A DNA stretch of 64,000 nt from Acanthosepion esculentum (GCA_964036315.1 OZ038507.1:68419232-68483231); one strand, 5' to 3'; shown: positions 1 to 11,059, counted from the first letter of the stretch. The notes: generated from the sequence alone by a model not told the origin. Made by a program: numbers and translations.

Positions 1-40
1 CATCTTAAAGTGCACATTCTGGGGGGGGGGAAGCGCATAA

Positions 41-835
41 GGATAGTTGCGTATGAAAACTACTACCTTCCTGTCTAGGGAGAATGAACAGAATGAAAGG
101 AGAGTTCCATAGGATTTATACTAAACTTCACGCTGGCGGCCTTTCATTCGCTTTGACACGTTGACTACCAGTATTACCCATACCATTAGCAAAAAACAGC
201 CCCAGCCATGATATTGCAACCACCATAAATATTCATAAAATTATTCAGAATCTACCGACCTTGCGACCCTTAAAACCTATGAGGATAGTTACGCATGAAA
301 ACTACTAACTTCCGGCCCCGGAGAATAAACAGAATGAAAGGAGAGTTCCGTAAGATTTCTACTAAAGTCTTTGATTAATTCCTCTTTGTATTTAATCAAG
401 GAAAGGAAAATTCCAAGATGAACAAGATCACCTTCATATTAAGCACGTTTCGGTTGCATGCCTTCAGGCTGGCGGCCTTTCATTCGCTTTGACACGTTGA
501 CTACCAGTATTACCCATACCATTAGCAAAAAACAGCCCCAGCTATGATATTGCAACCACCATAAATATTCATAAAAAATATTCAAAATCTACCGACCTTG
601 CGACCCCTAAAACCTATGAGGATAGTTACGTATGAAAACTACTAAGTTCCTGTCCCGGGAGAATGAACAGAATGAAAGGAGAGTTCCATAAGATTTATAC
701 TAAGCTTATGGATTGATTCCTTTTCGGAACTAAGCGACTAACGGAACATTCCCAATAATACGCACGTTTAAGTTGCATGACTTCACGCTGGCGGCCTTTC
801 ATTCGTTTTGACGCGTTGATTACCAGTACAGCCGT
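41..835. repeat. Diverged tandem repeat, three copies
   Basis: Near-identical blocks starting with GGATAGTT begin at 41, 283 and 620, so the spacing is 242 and then 337 bp. Each block carries the same 'gaatgaacagaatgaaaggagagttcc' type core and the 'ctggcggcctttcattcg' segment. The second and third copies contain an extra insert of about 100 bp that the first lacks. No coding potential was recognised. The family is unknown to me. Confidence 0.75.
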
Positions 836-1120
836 TATCCCAAGACAAGCGACGTTTGTATAAAGACTTATAAGTTTATCTGATTTTTTTAAAACTATTT
901 TTATACGTGTATAAAATTTTGAAACATAACTTGAAGAAGACAGACATACCGTCGAAATGTTGGGGAACATTGTCAACACTTATCTCCTTTCTTTTTATTT
1001 TCTTAAATCACGCTCTTCTCTCACTGTCGTATTATTATTATTATTATTATTTCCTTTGATATCTGGCGTTTACACATTTCTTTCCGGGTCCCGCCCGGGG
1101 ACCTAAGGTTAGAAATGGCA

Positions 1121-1600
1121 TCATGACACTTTCCACTGCAAAGAAAGAAAAAAATACATAGATAAAGCCCTTCTTAAAGTGTAGGCTGTACTTGTCAGAA
1201 TAATTTTTTGTATCTCTTTAAGGCATGGACTTCCAGGGATCCCTTCAATCAGCCCACTGGAATCTTTTCCAACCAGTCCAAGGGCTCCAACTACAACAGG
1301 GATTGTTGATGTTCCCATGTGCCACATTTTTGAGATTTCTGTTTCAAGGTCTTTGTATTTTGACAGTTTTTCGAATATCTTCAAAGATATATTGCAGTCT
1401 GCAGGGACTGTCATATCAATAAGGAGGTAGTTATTTTGTTTGTGGTCTTTAATAACAATGTCTGGGCGGTTGGCTTTGATTGTTCTGTCAGTGTATATTG
1501 TGTAATCCCATAGAATTTTAACAGATCCTATCTCCGTAACCGGGTCAGGGTGGTGTTCGTACCAGTTTCTTTCAGTTCCCTTCCCATAGGAGTTGCACAT
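1121..1600 (-). pseudogene. Restriction-like endonuclease domain of R4-type LINE
   Basis: The translation carries NRPDIVIKDHKQNNYLLIDMTVP: the RPD (residues 45-47) and the following LLIDMTVP aspartate (residue 62) match the PD...D arrangement of the restriction-like endonuclease used by R2/R4 LINEs to nick their target. The C-terminus GALGL...IPGSPCLKEIQKIILTSTAYTLRR is also typical of these elements. The frame is offset from the zinc-motif fragment upstream, so the element is frameshifted here. Its stop lies about 90 bp before the (AAT)n tail. Confidence 0.8.
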
Positions 1601-2373
1601 TTTCCAGTGCAGATATTGGCTGGGTCATGCCAGGTTTTATATTCAGTGGGTGCCAATATCGTGCAACCTGATATAAGATGATCAATGGTTTCTGGATATT
1701 TATCACAGAATCTGCATCTTGGGCTAACACAGTATTTTAGTATATGTGCTTGATAATTCCTAGTTAACAAGCATTGGTCTTGTGCAGCAATGATAAAACC
1801 TTCAGTTTCACTTTTCAACCCTGCACTACGCAGCCACTGATGGGTGCGGTTTTTGTCTACGTCTGCTTGTTTGGTACGGGCAGAGTATTGGCCGTGGAGC
1901 GGTTTATCTTGCCATTGTTTCTGTATCTGGTCGGTCGCATTTGTCTTTGCATTCTTTTTTAAGTATTTTGCAGCTTCAAGCGATGTACAGTGATATATTT
2001 GCATTTCTGTGCCTATTTGAGACTCCATTTTGAATTTTTCGGCTTCCTTTACTACAGAGTAAAGACACTTACTACTTTCACGTTCCTTGACACATACCAT
2101 CATCCAGTCTTCTGTATTTTCCAAGTATCTTTGGAGGCCAATTGTTGTACTTTTGTAGGATAGTTCTAGTTGAACTAGTCCTCTGCCTCCTTCGGATCTG
2201 GGCACATACAGGCGATCAATATCAGCTTTGGGATGATGCATGCGGTAGCAAGTGAAGAGCTTTCTCGTTTTGGCGTCCATTCGCTTAATTTCAGCTATGG
2301 TCCAGTTAAGGACATTAAAGCTGTATTGCACCACAGGAACATCCAAGTTGTTTATGGCTGATATTCGTTTTTT
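1528..2373 (-). pseudogene. R4-type LINE polyprotein: thumb and zinc-knuckle region
   Basis: In frame with the upstream YMDD fragment after one TAA. It contains the conserved stretch VVQYSFNVLNWT, then YVPRSEGGRGL, and near its end a zinc motif CRFCDKYPETIDHLISGC (C-x2-C-x8-H-x4-C), which in R2/R4 elements lies between the reverse transcriptase and the endonuclease and helps bind nucleic acid. After the zinc motif the frame is lost: the natural continuation is found in another frame at 1121-1600, overlapping this one by about 70 bp. No start codon is expected here because it is an internal polyprotein piece. Confidence 0.8.
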
Positions 2374-2805
2374 TTAGTTTAGCTCAGTATTTAGTACCAG
2401 GCGTACACGCCTGTAGTACTCATTTCTTACCTTCTCTTTCATTTGGGGGTGTTGCATGCCACCTCCCTCACTAATTCCTAGGTACTTATAAGCTTCATCA
2501 TGCTCCAATTCTCTAATCTTCGTGGTAAAATCTAAATCTATTAACGGCGCTTCTAAAATTCTACATTTCTTGAATGTTACTTTAGCACATTTATCTAATC
2601 CGAAGCTCATACCTATGTCGTCACTAAAGTATTTTACAATATTAAGGAGGCCCTTCAACTCATTGTCGTCTTTGGCAAAGAGTTTGAGATCATCCATGTA
2701 GAGTAGGTGATTGAATATTTTGTTATTTATTTTGTAGCCATAGCTACTGTTGTTCAGTTCATGCGTAAGGGGAATTAAGGACAAACAAAACAGAAGGGGA
2801 GACAA
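2374..2805 (-). pseudogene. R4-type reverse transcriptase fragment, motifs B-E
   Basis: This 143-codon open stretch holds SPLLFCLSLIPLTHELN (motif B/C approach), YMDD at residues 36-39 (catalytic motif C, near position 2690) and KYLGI (motif E/primer grip region, about residue 107). It ends at a TAA stop after LNTELN. The same frame continues without interruption after that stop into the 1528-2346 fragment, so a single nonsense mutation separates the two. In the intact family this is the palm of the enzyme that primes reverse transcription at a nicked target. Confidence 0.8.
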
Positions 2806-2833
2806 GTAAATTTAATACCACAGGGGAGACTTT

Positions 2834-2943
2834 GTACATTTCCAAAGTCTTAAGGATCCAAGAATGTGGAACACTGTCAAAGGCTTTACGATAATCAATC
2901 CACGCTGCACTGAGATTTCTACGGCTGCGCCTGCAATTTTCTG
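2834..2943 (-). pseudogene. R4-type reverse transcriptase fragment, motif A
   Basis: The translation contains AWIDYRKAFDSVPHSW, the motif A region of a LINE reverse transcriptase, with the first catalytic aspartate in FDSVP. Immediately after SPVVLN the reading frame changes and the segment that should link motif A to motif B (roughly 40 residues by comparison with the family) is missing. The fragment is cut upstream at the 5' truncation point of the element. It belongs with the next fragment (2374-2805), which resumes at the SPLLFCLSL region. It cannot give a working enzyme. Confidence 0.75.
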
Positions 2944-3990
2944 GTGTTCCCAGGTCCAACCTGACCCGGGATGGTAGCACCTGTTAGGGTCCCAGCTATG
3001 GGCAAATAGTTAACCCCGAAACTGAGGTAAAAACACCCTGAAATTTTAAAAATAGGTTTTAATACCAGAAATACTTTCTAAAAAAATATCAGCAATTAAT
3101 TTTTTGAAGAAAAAAACTATTGCCATCAATATATTTAAAAAAAAATATTACGAATAATACGTTTTAAAAAGAATAATACCAACAATGCGTTTTTGAAAAA
3201 AAAATATTACGAATAATACGTTTTAAAAAAAATAATACCAACAATACGTATTTGAAAAAAAAATATTACGAATAATACGTTTTAAAAAAAATAATACCAA
3301 CAATACGTTTTTGAAAAAAAAATATTACGAATAATACGTTTTAAAAAAAATAATACCAACAATACGTTTTTGAAAAAAAAATATTACGAATAATACGTTT
3401 TAAAAAAAATAATACCAACAATACGTTTTTGAAAAAAAAATATTACGAATAATACGTTTTAAAAAAAATAATACCAACAATACGTTTTTGAAAAAAAAAT
3501 ATTACCAATAATACGTTTTAAAAAAATAATACCAACAATACGTTTTTGAAAAAAAATATTACGAATAATACGTTTTAAAAAAATAATACCAACAATACGT
3601 TTTTGAAAAAAAAATATTACCGGCAAAACCTTGCTTTTTTTGAAAAAAATTATCAGCAATACATTTTTGGAGAGAAAAAATTATTACCAGAAATAGATTT
3701 TTGACAAAACAAAATATTACCAGTAATAAAAATTTTGTCGGCTTTTATAACCCATTGAGATGTTGATATGCCGTAAAACAAACCAAACAACTAAAGGATC
3801 GAATCAGTTTGTTGATGTAAAGATGAACATCCTTAAGAAAGGCACCATACTTGACTTCAAACCAAAAATAATATTATGTTAAATTATAAAAATATTACCA
3901 GCAAGAAAAATTTTGTCAGCATTAAATAACCCATTGAGATGTTGATATGCCGTAAAACAAACCAAACCAAACACGAGGTTACAACAATTA
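2944..3990 (+). repeat. Composite repeat element, copy A (with VNTR)
   Basis: The modules occur in an order shared with four other places in the window: a 'gtgttcccaggtccaac' head, 'gttagggtcccagctatgg', 'taggttttaatacc', an AT-rich tandem array, then 'gttgatatgccgtaaaac'. The R4 LINE abuts the head. The tail module occurs twice, near 3760 and 3940, about 180 bp apart. Confidence 0.7.
3117..3645. repeat. 59-bp tandem array
   Basis: Successive units drift by one base per 60-base line, giving a 59-bp period, about nine copies. Each unit has two half-units built on 'aataatacgtttt' and 'caatacgtttttg' separated by A-runs and 'aatatta'. Length differences come from the A-runs. The 66-residue open frame on the minus strand is only a product of this repetition. 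Confidence 0.85.
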
Positions 3991-4283
3991 TTATTAGTAG
4001 TTTTTTTTAACCCGTTAAACTCTTACGGTTTTCCTATTTTCATTTTCTGAAGAATCTTAATTCTTTCGTTTGAATAAGCTCATTGAGTTTTATGACAGTA
4101 AAATGTCGTAGAAATTCGGCTATACCATCTTCAAATATTCGAACATTTTTTTTTTTTGTAAGTGTATCACCCCAAGCAAGGCTGGAGGCCACTATCACGC
4201 ATGGGGTTATAGAAGGGTTGGAGGAAGAGCAGATAGGAGTGGTAAAGGAGAGGATGTGGAGAGAGAGAAAGACAGTGGGTCGA

Positions 4284-4960
4284 TCAAGGCAAGGGGGTTA
4301 CAGAAGATTTGGAGCGAGAGCAGATAGGAATGAAAGATGAAAGGATGTGGAGAAGGGAAGTGGATACATCAGGCAACTGGAGATGTCGATTGACGCTACA
4401 CTTAAACCGTTGGAGAATGTATTTGTCAGGGAAACAGTAATAGGGAAGGGAGTTCCATAGGCGAGATGTGCGAGACATGAAGCTATTGGAGTAAAAGAGA
4501 CGTCTACATCTAACAGTTTCAACGGTGAAGGGGTGGGAACGGGATGCCAGCCTCGTAGGACGTTTAAATTCACGAGGCCTAGGGACAAGCGAAAGCAGCT
4601 CCTCGGAGCAATTACCGTGAAAGTATTTGTAAAAAAGGCAGAGCGAGGCAACATCGAATCTGTGAGAGAGCGACTGCAGACGAGATGACAGATCAGGGCC
4701 AATCGCATTGTACATCCGTCTCTGGATCTTATCAAGAACCCTGAGGCAAACAGCAGGGGCCCCAGACCATATATGGCAGCAATACTCCATGCAAGGGCGA
4801 ATGGTCGATTTATAGACTTGGAGGATCGATTCCGGGGAGAAAAATATCCTGGCTCGACACAGGGAACCAACTTTTCTTGCGGTGGATGATGCAACTGACT
4901 CGATGTATTTGTTCCATCTCAGATCAGCGGACAGACATTCTAATGGGATGCAGGGATGGA
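4284..4960 (-). pseudogene. LINE C-terminal domain fragment
   Basis: Downstream part of the same LINE: ADLRWNKYIES, LCRARIFF, QVYKSTIRPCMEYCCHIWSGAP and LDKIQRRM are the thumb/connection stretch typical of jockey-like LINEs, followed by RRLFYSNSFMSRTSRLWNSLP and NRHLQLP near the end. This copy retains the segment of about 80 residues that the 13-kb copy has lost between SLSHRRDV and DKYNLQRF, so it is the better guide to the family's C-terminus. The open frame's apparent N-terminus (up to 5003) belongs to another frame and is not part of the protein. Confidence 0.75.
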
Positions 4961-5418
4961 GCCTTGTGGTGGTTAATAGAGAGCGGTTTTGTTTTAGAGG
5001 CATTAAAGTTAACCATCCATTTCACGGCCCAGTTCACAACCGATTGGAGGTCCTTTTCAATTTGAGCTGCCAGGTTAACTTTGTTAGCTTCACTAGATTT
5101 GTGTTTGAGGCAGGAGTAAATTGTGGTGTCGTCAGCGTAGATGCCGACTTGGGAGTCTATGGCGTCAGGAAGGTCGTTTATAAATATGAGGAACAGAGTA
5201 GGGATGGAGCCTTGAGGAACACCTGCGTTAGTGGGATAGGAGCTGGAGATGAATCCACTGAGAACGACCTTCAATTACCGGTTTGACAGGAATGATTGTA
5301 TCAGGTCAAACAATCGACCTGTGATACCATAACCCTGGAGCTTGCGAAGAAGGCCGGCATGCCAAACTCTATCAGATGCTTTGGAGATGTCAAGGGCCAC
5401 GGCACGAGCTTCACCGTT
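4924..5418 (-). pseudogene. LINE reverse transcriptase fragment (YADDT)
   Basis: The translation includes SGFISSSYPTNAGVPQGS (motif B region) and GIYADDTTIYSC (motif C), with the two catalytic aspartates intact. One or two codons of the SILGP loop are lost compared with the 13-kb copy. The frame ends at 4924 because of the deletion described for the element. Upstream, the sequence is cut at 5418 by the 5' truncation, removing motif A and everything before it. It belongs to the same LINE family as the fragments at 13192-14508 and 42914-43572. Confidence 0.8.
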
Positions 5419-5489
5419 GACTTAACAACTTTAGCAAAATATTGCAAGAATAATAATAAATATGAATGTTTGACGTTATTTTAAGAATT

Positions 5490-6312
5490 AAGTAACCAGT
5501 CTAGTCCCGGAACCAACCCTGATCTTTCTTTCTTTTTGTGTACCCTGTCCATACAGGGTGTAGGCGATCATGACTGTCCATTTCCCCCTAACCCTTGTAG
5601 CTCTCAATAAGTTTCGTCCTTCTGCCATCTCCCCCAGACAACGTTCTCTCATCCACATGTTATGCGTTGCTTTCCCTTGTATCTCTTTGCCTTTATTCGA
5701 CTTGTGAGTATCAGATTCTCCAGGCCCTCCTCTCTCATTACGTGTCTCAGAAACTTCAGAGGCCTCTTTCTGATGTTAAGTATAAGCCCCCTCCTTGTTA
5801 GCATTCTCTCCAAGACCTCATCGTTGCTCACACGCTCGGTCCATGATATCCTTAGCATCCTTCTGTAGAACCATATCTCTGTCGCCTCAAGTGTCTTCTT
5901 CATCTTTGAGGAGACTGTCCAACATTCGCTGCCGTAAAGAAGGGCAGATGCCACGTAACAGCTCAGTACACTTTTCTTTGTTTACCAGATAAATCCACCT
6001 CTCTCGCAATACGCAGTCCAGCTTTTGGAATGTGTCCTTGGCTATCCTAATACGTCTACGAATCTCAGTGTCGCACTTACCGTCCTCTGTCAAACCACTC
6101 CCCAGATATTTAAACTTCTGCACCTGCTTAATTTTAGTGTCCCGACCTGCAGATCGCATTTCGGGCTCATCCTTTTACGGTTCACCATGCATTCTGTCCT
6201 CTTGTCGTTTATGCTTAGTCCATTCTCGCTCTTCTTCGCTTCCTTCCGTTGGAGCTTTGGTAATTTCTTTTCCATCTCTGCTATTAATTAGTACTGTGTC
6301 ATCTGCGTATGG
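5490..6312 (-). pseudogene. RTE-like LINE fragment, motif C to 3' end
   Basis: Reading the minus strand from 6312 down gives YADDTVLIN (motif C) near 6300, then KFKYLGS near 6110, then ALLYGSECWTVSSKMKKTLEATEIWFYRRMLRISWTE near 5900 and RHVMREEGLENLILT near 5720. This order is the end of an RTE/craniofacial-protein-like LINE seen in many invertebrates. At least two frameshifts separate the pieces (6090-6275, 5887-6159 and 5649-5954 are in different frames). It is truncated just before motif C. Related fragments are at 15600-16240, 55745-56340 and 57895-58370. Confidence 0.75.
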
Positions 6313-6544
6313 CTGCAATAAATCTCAGAGCACTGTAACATTTGCAGCTAAAGTTTGGTGTGAGTTTGTGTTTCATAAGAAGACTATAAGGTTAGCGTAT
6401 CTCTGAGTTTGTACGAAATCAACATTAGTATCTGTCTCGCGAAATAAAATGTTTGGTAGGATCTACTTGCCAGGTTTTAATCTTGGTGGGCTCGGATGAA
6501 CTCCTCAGTTTCAAGATTCAACCAATAACTCTGACAAATTCGTT
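6313..6544. other. Unassigned spacer
   Basis: No coding, RNA or repeat signal recognised between the LINE fragment and the pyrimidine tract. Confidence 0.4.
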
Positions 6545-6762
6545 GTTGCTTCTTCTTCTTAATCTTGTTCTTCTACTTCCTTTTCTTCTATTTTCCACTT
6601 TTTCTGCCCTATGTTCTTCATCTTCTTTTTCTACTCCTTCTTCTTCTTCTTCCCTCCTCATCTACTCACTGCTCTTCATCTTCTTCTTCTACTCCCTCTT
6701 CTTCCACGTCTTCTTCTTCTTCTACTACTACTACTACTACTACCTCTTATTATTATTATTCC

Positions 6763-6833
<71 letters not shown>

Positions 6834-9477
6834 GAGAAGTGCGCGATTTAAGAAAAGAAAAAGAAAAAAAAAGAAAAAGGAAAAAAGTTTTTGGTAAAGT
6901 TAACCAGAATATTTGTCTACCTGAAGTTATATCTTAAAAAAAATGATCAATTATAAAAATATATAAATCGACAAAAAATTGTAAGTTTTTGAAACGTACA
7001 AAAGGACTTATAATTTCTTTCTTTTTTCCCCTTTTTCTTTGTATATTCTTTCTCTCTTCTATATCTTTTTTTCACTTTCTTTCTTTCTTTCTTTCACTTT
7101 CTTTCTTTCTTTCCCGTTTTGGTTTCCGCATTCTTTCATTTTTATTTGTATTTCTATTCCTTTTCTATTTCTTTCTTTCTTGATTTTCCCCTTATTCTTT
7201 GTATATTCTTTCTCTCTTCTATATCTTTTTTTCACTTTCTTTCTTTCTTTCTTTCACTTTCTTTCTTTCTTTCTTTCCCGTTTTGGTTTCAGCATTCTTT
7301 CTTTTTTTATTTGTTTTTCTATTCCGTTTCTATTTCTTTCTTTCTTGATTTTCCCCTTTTTCTTTGTATATTCTTTCTCCCTTCTATATATTTCTTTTCT
7401 CTTTCTTTTTTTCTTTCTTTCTTTCTTTATTTATCGATTTACCAGTTTTTTTTTCTATATTCTTTTTTTCTATATTTTTGTTATCTTTCTTTTTTTCTTT
7501 CCATTTACTTTTTCATTTTTTTCTAATTTTACTTAATTTCTCTTGCCATTTTTCTGTTGCAATAATCATTTTGTAATTCTTCCATTTTCTCCGATTTTTC
7601 TTCTTTACTTTGTCAGACATTGAATATTTTCTCCATTTCCTTCTTCAATATGTTTTCACCATCGTTTATGTGTTGTTTTTTTTTTATTTTATTTTTATTG
7701 TCTTTGCAACTCTTATTTTTATTCCTGTTTATCTCCAACAAACAGCCATCCGCCCATCCAATGCGAAGCACCAATCACTAAGGATTTTTTTGTTTGTCTC
7801 TTTTCAAACCCAACTGCATATCATTTTCGCCGCCCATCAACAAACCCGACAATTTTATTTCTTGCACTTTTATTTTGGCGGCAAATTTCTGACTCCATGT
7901 TTTTCTTTGCTTGTCTTTCATTTTTATTTTTTTAATCGCTACTTTTATTGCATTTTCTTCTCTCTTTTTTTATATTTCTATTGTACATTTCCGTATTTAA
8001 AAGAAAAAAAATAATTGTGCGTACGTCTGTTGATGCGAATCGCCGTCTTTTGCCTTTCAGTCCTTCCCCCTTCTTTATTTTTCTTCATTATTTTTTTTTC
8101 CAAGATTCTTCCTTTATTTTTTATTTTTTTCCATTGGCATTGTTCTTCGAATCTTCATTAACCTCTTCCTCCTCATTTTTCTTCATCTTCTTCCAACTTC
8201 TCTTCTCCTGGTGTTGTTATTATCATTTGTTTGTTGTTGTTTTTTATGTTGGTTGCGGTGGGGGGGGTTCTTATTCTTATTCTTCATACTATTCTCTATT
8301 TTATCATTATCTTCAATGCCATCACAATTGTTCGGCTTTATCTTCTTCACCGCTATTTTCTTCTTCTTCTTCTTCTTCTTCTTCTTCTTCTTCTTCTTCT
8401 TCTTCTTCTTCTTCTGGTTCTTCCTCTTCCTCTTCCTCTTACGATTTTTCTTTTTCTTCTTCTTCTGTTTCATTCTCTTACTCGTTTTCTTCTTCTTCTT
8501 TTTCTTCTTCTTCCTCTTCCTTTTCCTCTTACCCTTTTTATTTCTTCTTCTTCTGGTTCATTCTCTTACTCGTGTTCTTCTTCTTCTTCTTCTGCTTTTT
8601 CTTCTTCTTCTGCTTCTTCTTCTTCACGACTGTTTTTTTCTTCTTCTTCTTCTTCTTCTTCTTCTTCTTCTTCACCACTGTTTTCTTCTTCTTCTTCTTC
8701 TTCTTCTTCTTCTTCTTCTTCTTCTTCATCATCTTACCCTTTTTCTTTTTCTTCTGGTTCATTCTCTTACTCGTTTTTTTTCTTCTTCTTCTTCTTCTTC
8801 TGCTTCTTCTGCTGCTTCTTCTTCTTCACCACTGTTTTCTTTTTCTTCTTCTTCTTCTTCTTCTTCTGGTTCTTCCTCTTCCTCTTCCTCTTACGCTTTT
8901 TCTTTTTCTTCTTCTTCTGTTTCATTCTCTTACTCGTTTTCTTCTTCTTCTTCTTCTTCTTCTTCTTCCTCTTCCTTTTCCTCTTACCCTTTTTTTCTTC
9001 TTCTTCTGGTCCATTCTCTTACTCGTGTTCTTCTTCTCCTCCTCTTCTTCTTCTTCTTCTTCTTCTTCTTCTTCTTCTTCTTCTTCTTCTTCTTCTTCTT
9101 CTTCTTCTTCTTCTTCTTCTGCTTCTTCTTCTTCTTCTGCTTCTTCTTCTTCACCACTGTTTTCTTCTTCTTCTTCTTCTTCTTCTTCTTCTTCTTCTGC
9201 TTCTTCTTCTTCTTCTGCTTCTTCTTCTTCTTCTGCTTCTTCTTCTTCACCACTGTTTTCTTCTTCTTCTTCTTCTTCTTCTTCTTCTTCTTCTTCTTCT
9301 TCTTCTTCTTCTTCTTCTGCTTCTTCTTCTTCTTCTGCTTCTTCTTCTTCTTCTGCTTCTTCTTCTTCACCACTGTTTTCTTCTTCTTCTTCTTCTTCTT
9401 CTTCTTCTTCTTCTTCTTCTTTCTTCTTCTTCTTCTTCTTCTTCTTTCTTCTTCTTCTTCTTCTTCTTCTTCTTCTA
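6545..9477. repeat. Pyrimidine-rich microsatellite megatract
   Basis: The plus strand is almost entirely C and T for nearly 3 kb. It contains TTC-rich sequence at 6545-6725, (ATT)n at 6757-6832, TTTC blocks at 7015-7520, a T-rich interval with no repeat period at 7540-8160, and (TTC)n/(CTT)n at 8163-9476. The 7.0-7.4 kb block holds three copies of a segment of about 160 bp ('tttctctcttctatatc' ... 'cgttttggtttc'). The predicted poly-Ser/Leu/Phe proteins in all frames are artefacts. Confidence 0.9.
8340..9476. repeat. (TTC)n with higher-order structure
   Basis: Within the trinucleotide array two marker interruptions recur: 'caccactgttttc' (near 8348, 8672, 8828, 9152, 9248, 9368) and 'tctcttactcg' (near 8472, 8563, 8764, 8926, 9016). 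The last three 'caccactg' units share the same 'ctgcttcttc' spacer pattern, with a period near 96-120 bp. The array therefore grew by duplication of larger blocks as well as by slippage. Confidence 0.75.
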
Positions 9478-9728
9478 GATAGATAGATATATATATGAAT
9501 AGACTGAGATATATAGATAGCTAGATACAGAATGCGCTATATTTAAGAACTAAATGATTACTAAACTCTCCATCCGCCGAATTAATTAGGGTTTCCCATC
9601 TCTCGTCAGATATTTTCCACATTTTGAACTAAGCACCAGGAAATAAGGAATCTTATTTTCTTTTTATTTTACTTGAGTACCTCATGTCGCACATTAATTT
9701 TCTTGTAGTAGTACATTATACATACATA

Positions 9729-9730
<2 letters not shown>

Positions 9731-9807
<77 letters not shown>
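9731..9807. repeat. (TA)n microsatellite
   Basis: Uninterrupted TA dinucleotides. Confidence 0.95.
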
Positions 9808-9810
<3 letters not shown>

Positions 9811-10074
9811 TGTGTGTGTGTTCCGGATGTAATTACAAAATTGTCCAAATCGTATTACAGCATAATTGTCCATTCCACAAAATTGTTTAATATCTTTAAA
9901 AAAAACACAAAAAAAAACACGAAACTACATGTGTTTCTTTTCCGGGGTTTCAGATGAGACGTTTAGCCATCGTGTTACCAATTTTCGTAAGAATCACTGA
10001 AAAATCCTTTGAGTTATTCAGTTAAAAAGAGAACCGGTTAAAATTGTTTTGTGTCAGCCCCACTGTCTTAGCAA

Positions 10075-10455
10075 ATGAGCAATGGTGAGAGGAATCAGTT
10101 TATTCAGGCGTTCAGTAATGGAATCAACATTCATGCACCGTCTTCCATCTTCAAAGTCCATTCAAGAACCATCAAGAGAACGGTGAATAAGTTTAAAGAA
10201 GAGGGAACAGTAGAGAGCAAAACTGAATCAGGAGGTCACAACAGGAAGATGGATCATCATTTCAACTTAGAGATAAAGAGATCAATTAGAAAAGATCCAA
10301 CTCAGCCCAGAAGATGTTTGGCACATGAGTGAAGAGTTTCAGCTATTACAGTTCAAAGAGCAGTGGAAAAAGATTTGAAAATGAAATCGTACGTGAAGCG
10401 TGTGAGACACCTTTTAATTATACATTCCTATTGTTCAAATTAGAGGTTTTTATTA
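10075..10455 (+). pseudogene. Tc1-like transposase N-terminal fragment 1
   Basis: Starts at ATG 10075 (MSNGERNQFIQAFSNG). Residues 1-50 look like the first helix-turn-helix of the paired-like DNA-binding domain of Tc1 transposases (SIFKVHSRTIKRTVNKFKEEG), followed by the GGHNRK linker and the second helical unit (RSIRKDPTQPRR). A TGA after LAHE at 10330 interrupts it; the following sequence in the same frame still resembles the family. The DDE catalytic domain is not present. In an intact element this part binds the terminal inverted repeats. Confidence 0.7.
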
Positions 10456-10699
10456 CACCACTGGACTCTACTTTGAGCAATAAGAATGCATAATTACTCT
10501 CCAAGCTTAACAGAAGAATCGTGATGAAATCGATCATAATCAAAAATGAAATGTTCATCATTAATTAATCATTGCTAAGGATCGGAAGCTCATGAAGGAT
10601 TGAAATAAAATTAATATATATATATATATATATTATTTCAGTATCATTTTTCCAATTTATTCACGATAACCTTCGCCCTCTCTAACCTTCTAACTTTCT

Positions 10700-11050
10700 G
10701 TCCTGGAGTAAGAAGTTGCGCGACACTTTTCACTTACAATTTCATTTTCAAGTCTTTTTTCACTGTTCTTTGAACTGTCATACCTGAAACTCCTCTCTCA
10801 TGTGCCAAACGGCTTCTGGATTGAGATGGAGCTTTTCTAATTACTCTCTTTATCTCTAAGTTGAAATGGTGATCCCTCTTCCTGTTGTGAACCGCTTTGC
10901 TGTTCCCTCTTCTTTAAACTTATTCACTGTTCTCTTGATAGTTCTTGAATGGACGTTGAAGATGGAAGCCAGAGTATGAATGTTGGTAACATTACTGAAG
11001 GCCTGAATGATTTTTTTTTCTATCAGTAGTATCTGCCTATATTTTTGAGA
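10700..11050 (-). pseudogene. Tc1-like transposase N-terminal fragment 2
   Basis: Minus-strand sequence contains IIQAFSNVTNIHTLASIFNVHSRTIKRTVNKFKEEG, the same DNA-binding domain as the fragment at 10075, then a frameshift before the GGSP/RSIRK part. The very N-terminus is replaced at about 11020 by the dispersed repeat that lies at 11060-11280, so the open frame running to 11224 is a chimera. It has no catalytic domain. Confidence 0.65.
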
Positions 11051-11059
11051 TGATGTATT

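Larger units (their letters stand above)
1033..2943 (-). mobile_element. R4/Dong-type non-LTR retrotransposon, 5'-truncated
   Basis: Read on the minus strand, this block encodes in order a reverse transcriptase palm (motif A near 2880, YMDD near 2690), a thumb region, a CX2CX8HX4C zinc motif and a restriction-like endonuclease. That order, with a C-terminal endonuclease and no APE domain, is typical of the R2/R4 group; the sequence style fits R4/Dong. The 3' end runs into an (AAT)n tail at 1033-1061, read as ATT on the plus strand. The 5' end is truncated near 2943, where sequence of the composite repeat begins. Frame breaks, one in-frame stop and an internal deletion make it non-functional. 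Confidence 0.8.
4146..5418 (-). mobile_element. Jockey-superfamily-like LINE, 5'-truncated copy 1
   Basis: Minus-strand reading gives the second half of a LINE reverse transcriptase (GVPQGS, YADDT) and the C-terminal domain, followed by a 3' UTR ending 'gcttggggtgata' and a poly(A) tail (T-run 4146-4157 on the plus strand). It matches the longer copy at 12430-14719 and is truncated at a position equivalent to about 13623 there. A deletion of about 50 bp near 4930, relative to that copy, has CTG at both borders. Confidence 0.85.
9825..11050. mobile_element. Rearranged Tc1-like transposon remnant
   Basis: From 9825 the sequence matches the left end of the Tc1-like element at 28661-31045, including two 25-bp units ('acaaaattgtccaaatc', 'cagcataattgtcc'), the A-rich leader and the transposase N-terminus. 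At about 10440-10610 comes a segment that corresponds to 30780-30960 in inverted orientation. After a short (TA)n a second transposase N-terminus follows on the minus strand. The central and C-terminal catalytic region is absent. The structure looks like a head-to-head rearrangement of two deleted copies. Confidence 0.7.

Noticed and set aside
5662..6406. Several plus-strand frames of 60-124 codons
   Set aside because: Shadows of the minus-strand LINE, whose motifs YADD, YLGS and RRMLRISWTE are recognisable.
7948..9486. Long open frames of poly-Ser/Leu/Phe in three frames (up to 512 codons)
   Set aside because: Produced by (TTC)n and other pyrimidine repeats, which lack stops in every frame; no domain or codon signal.
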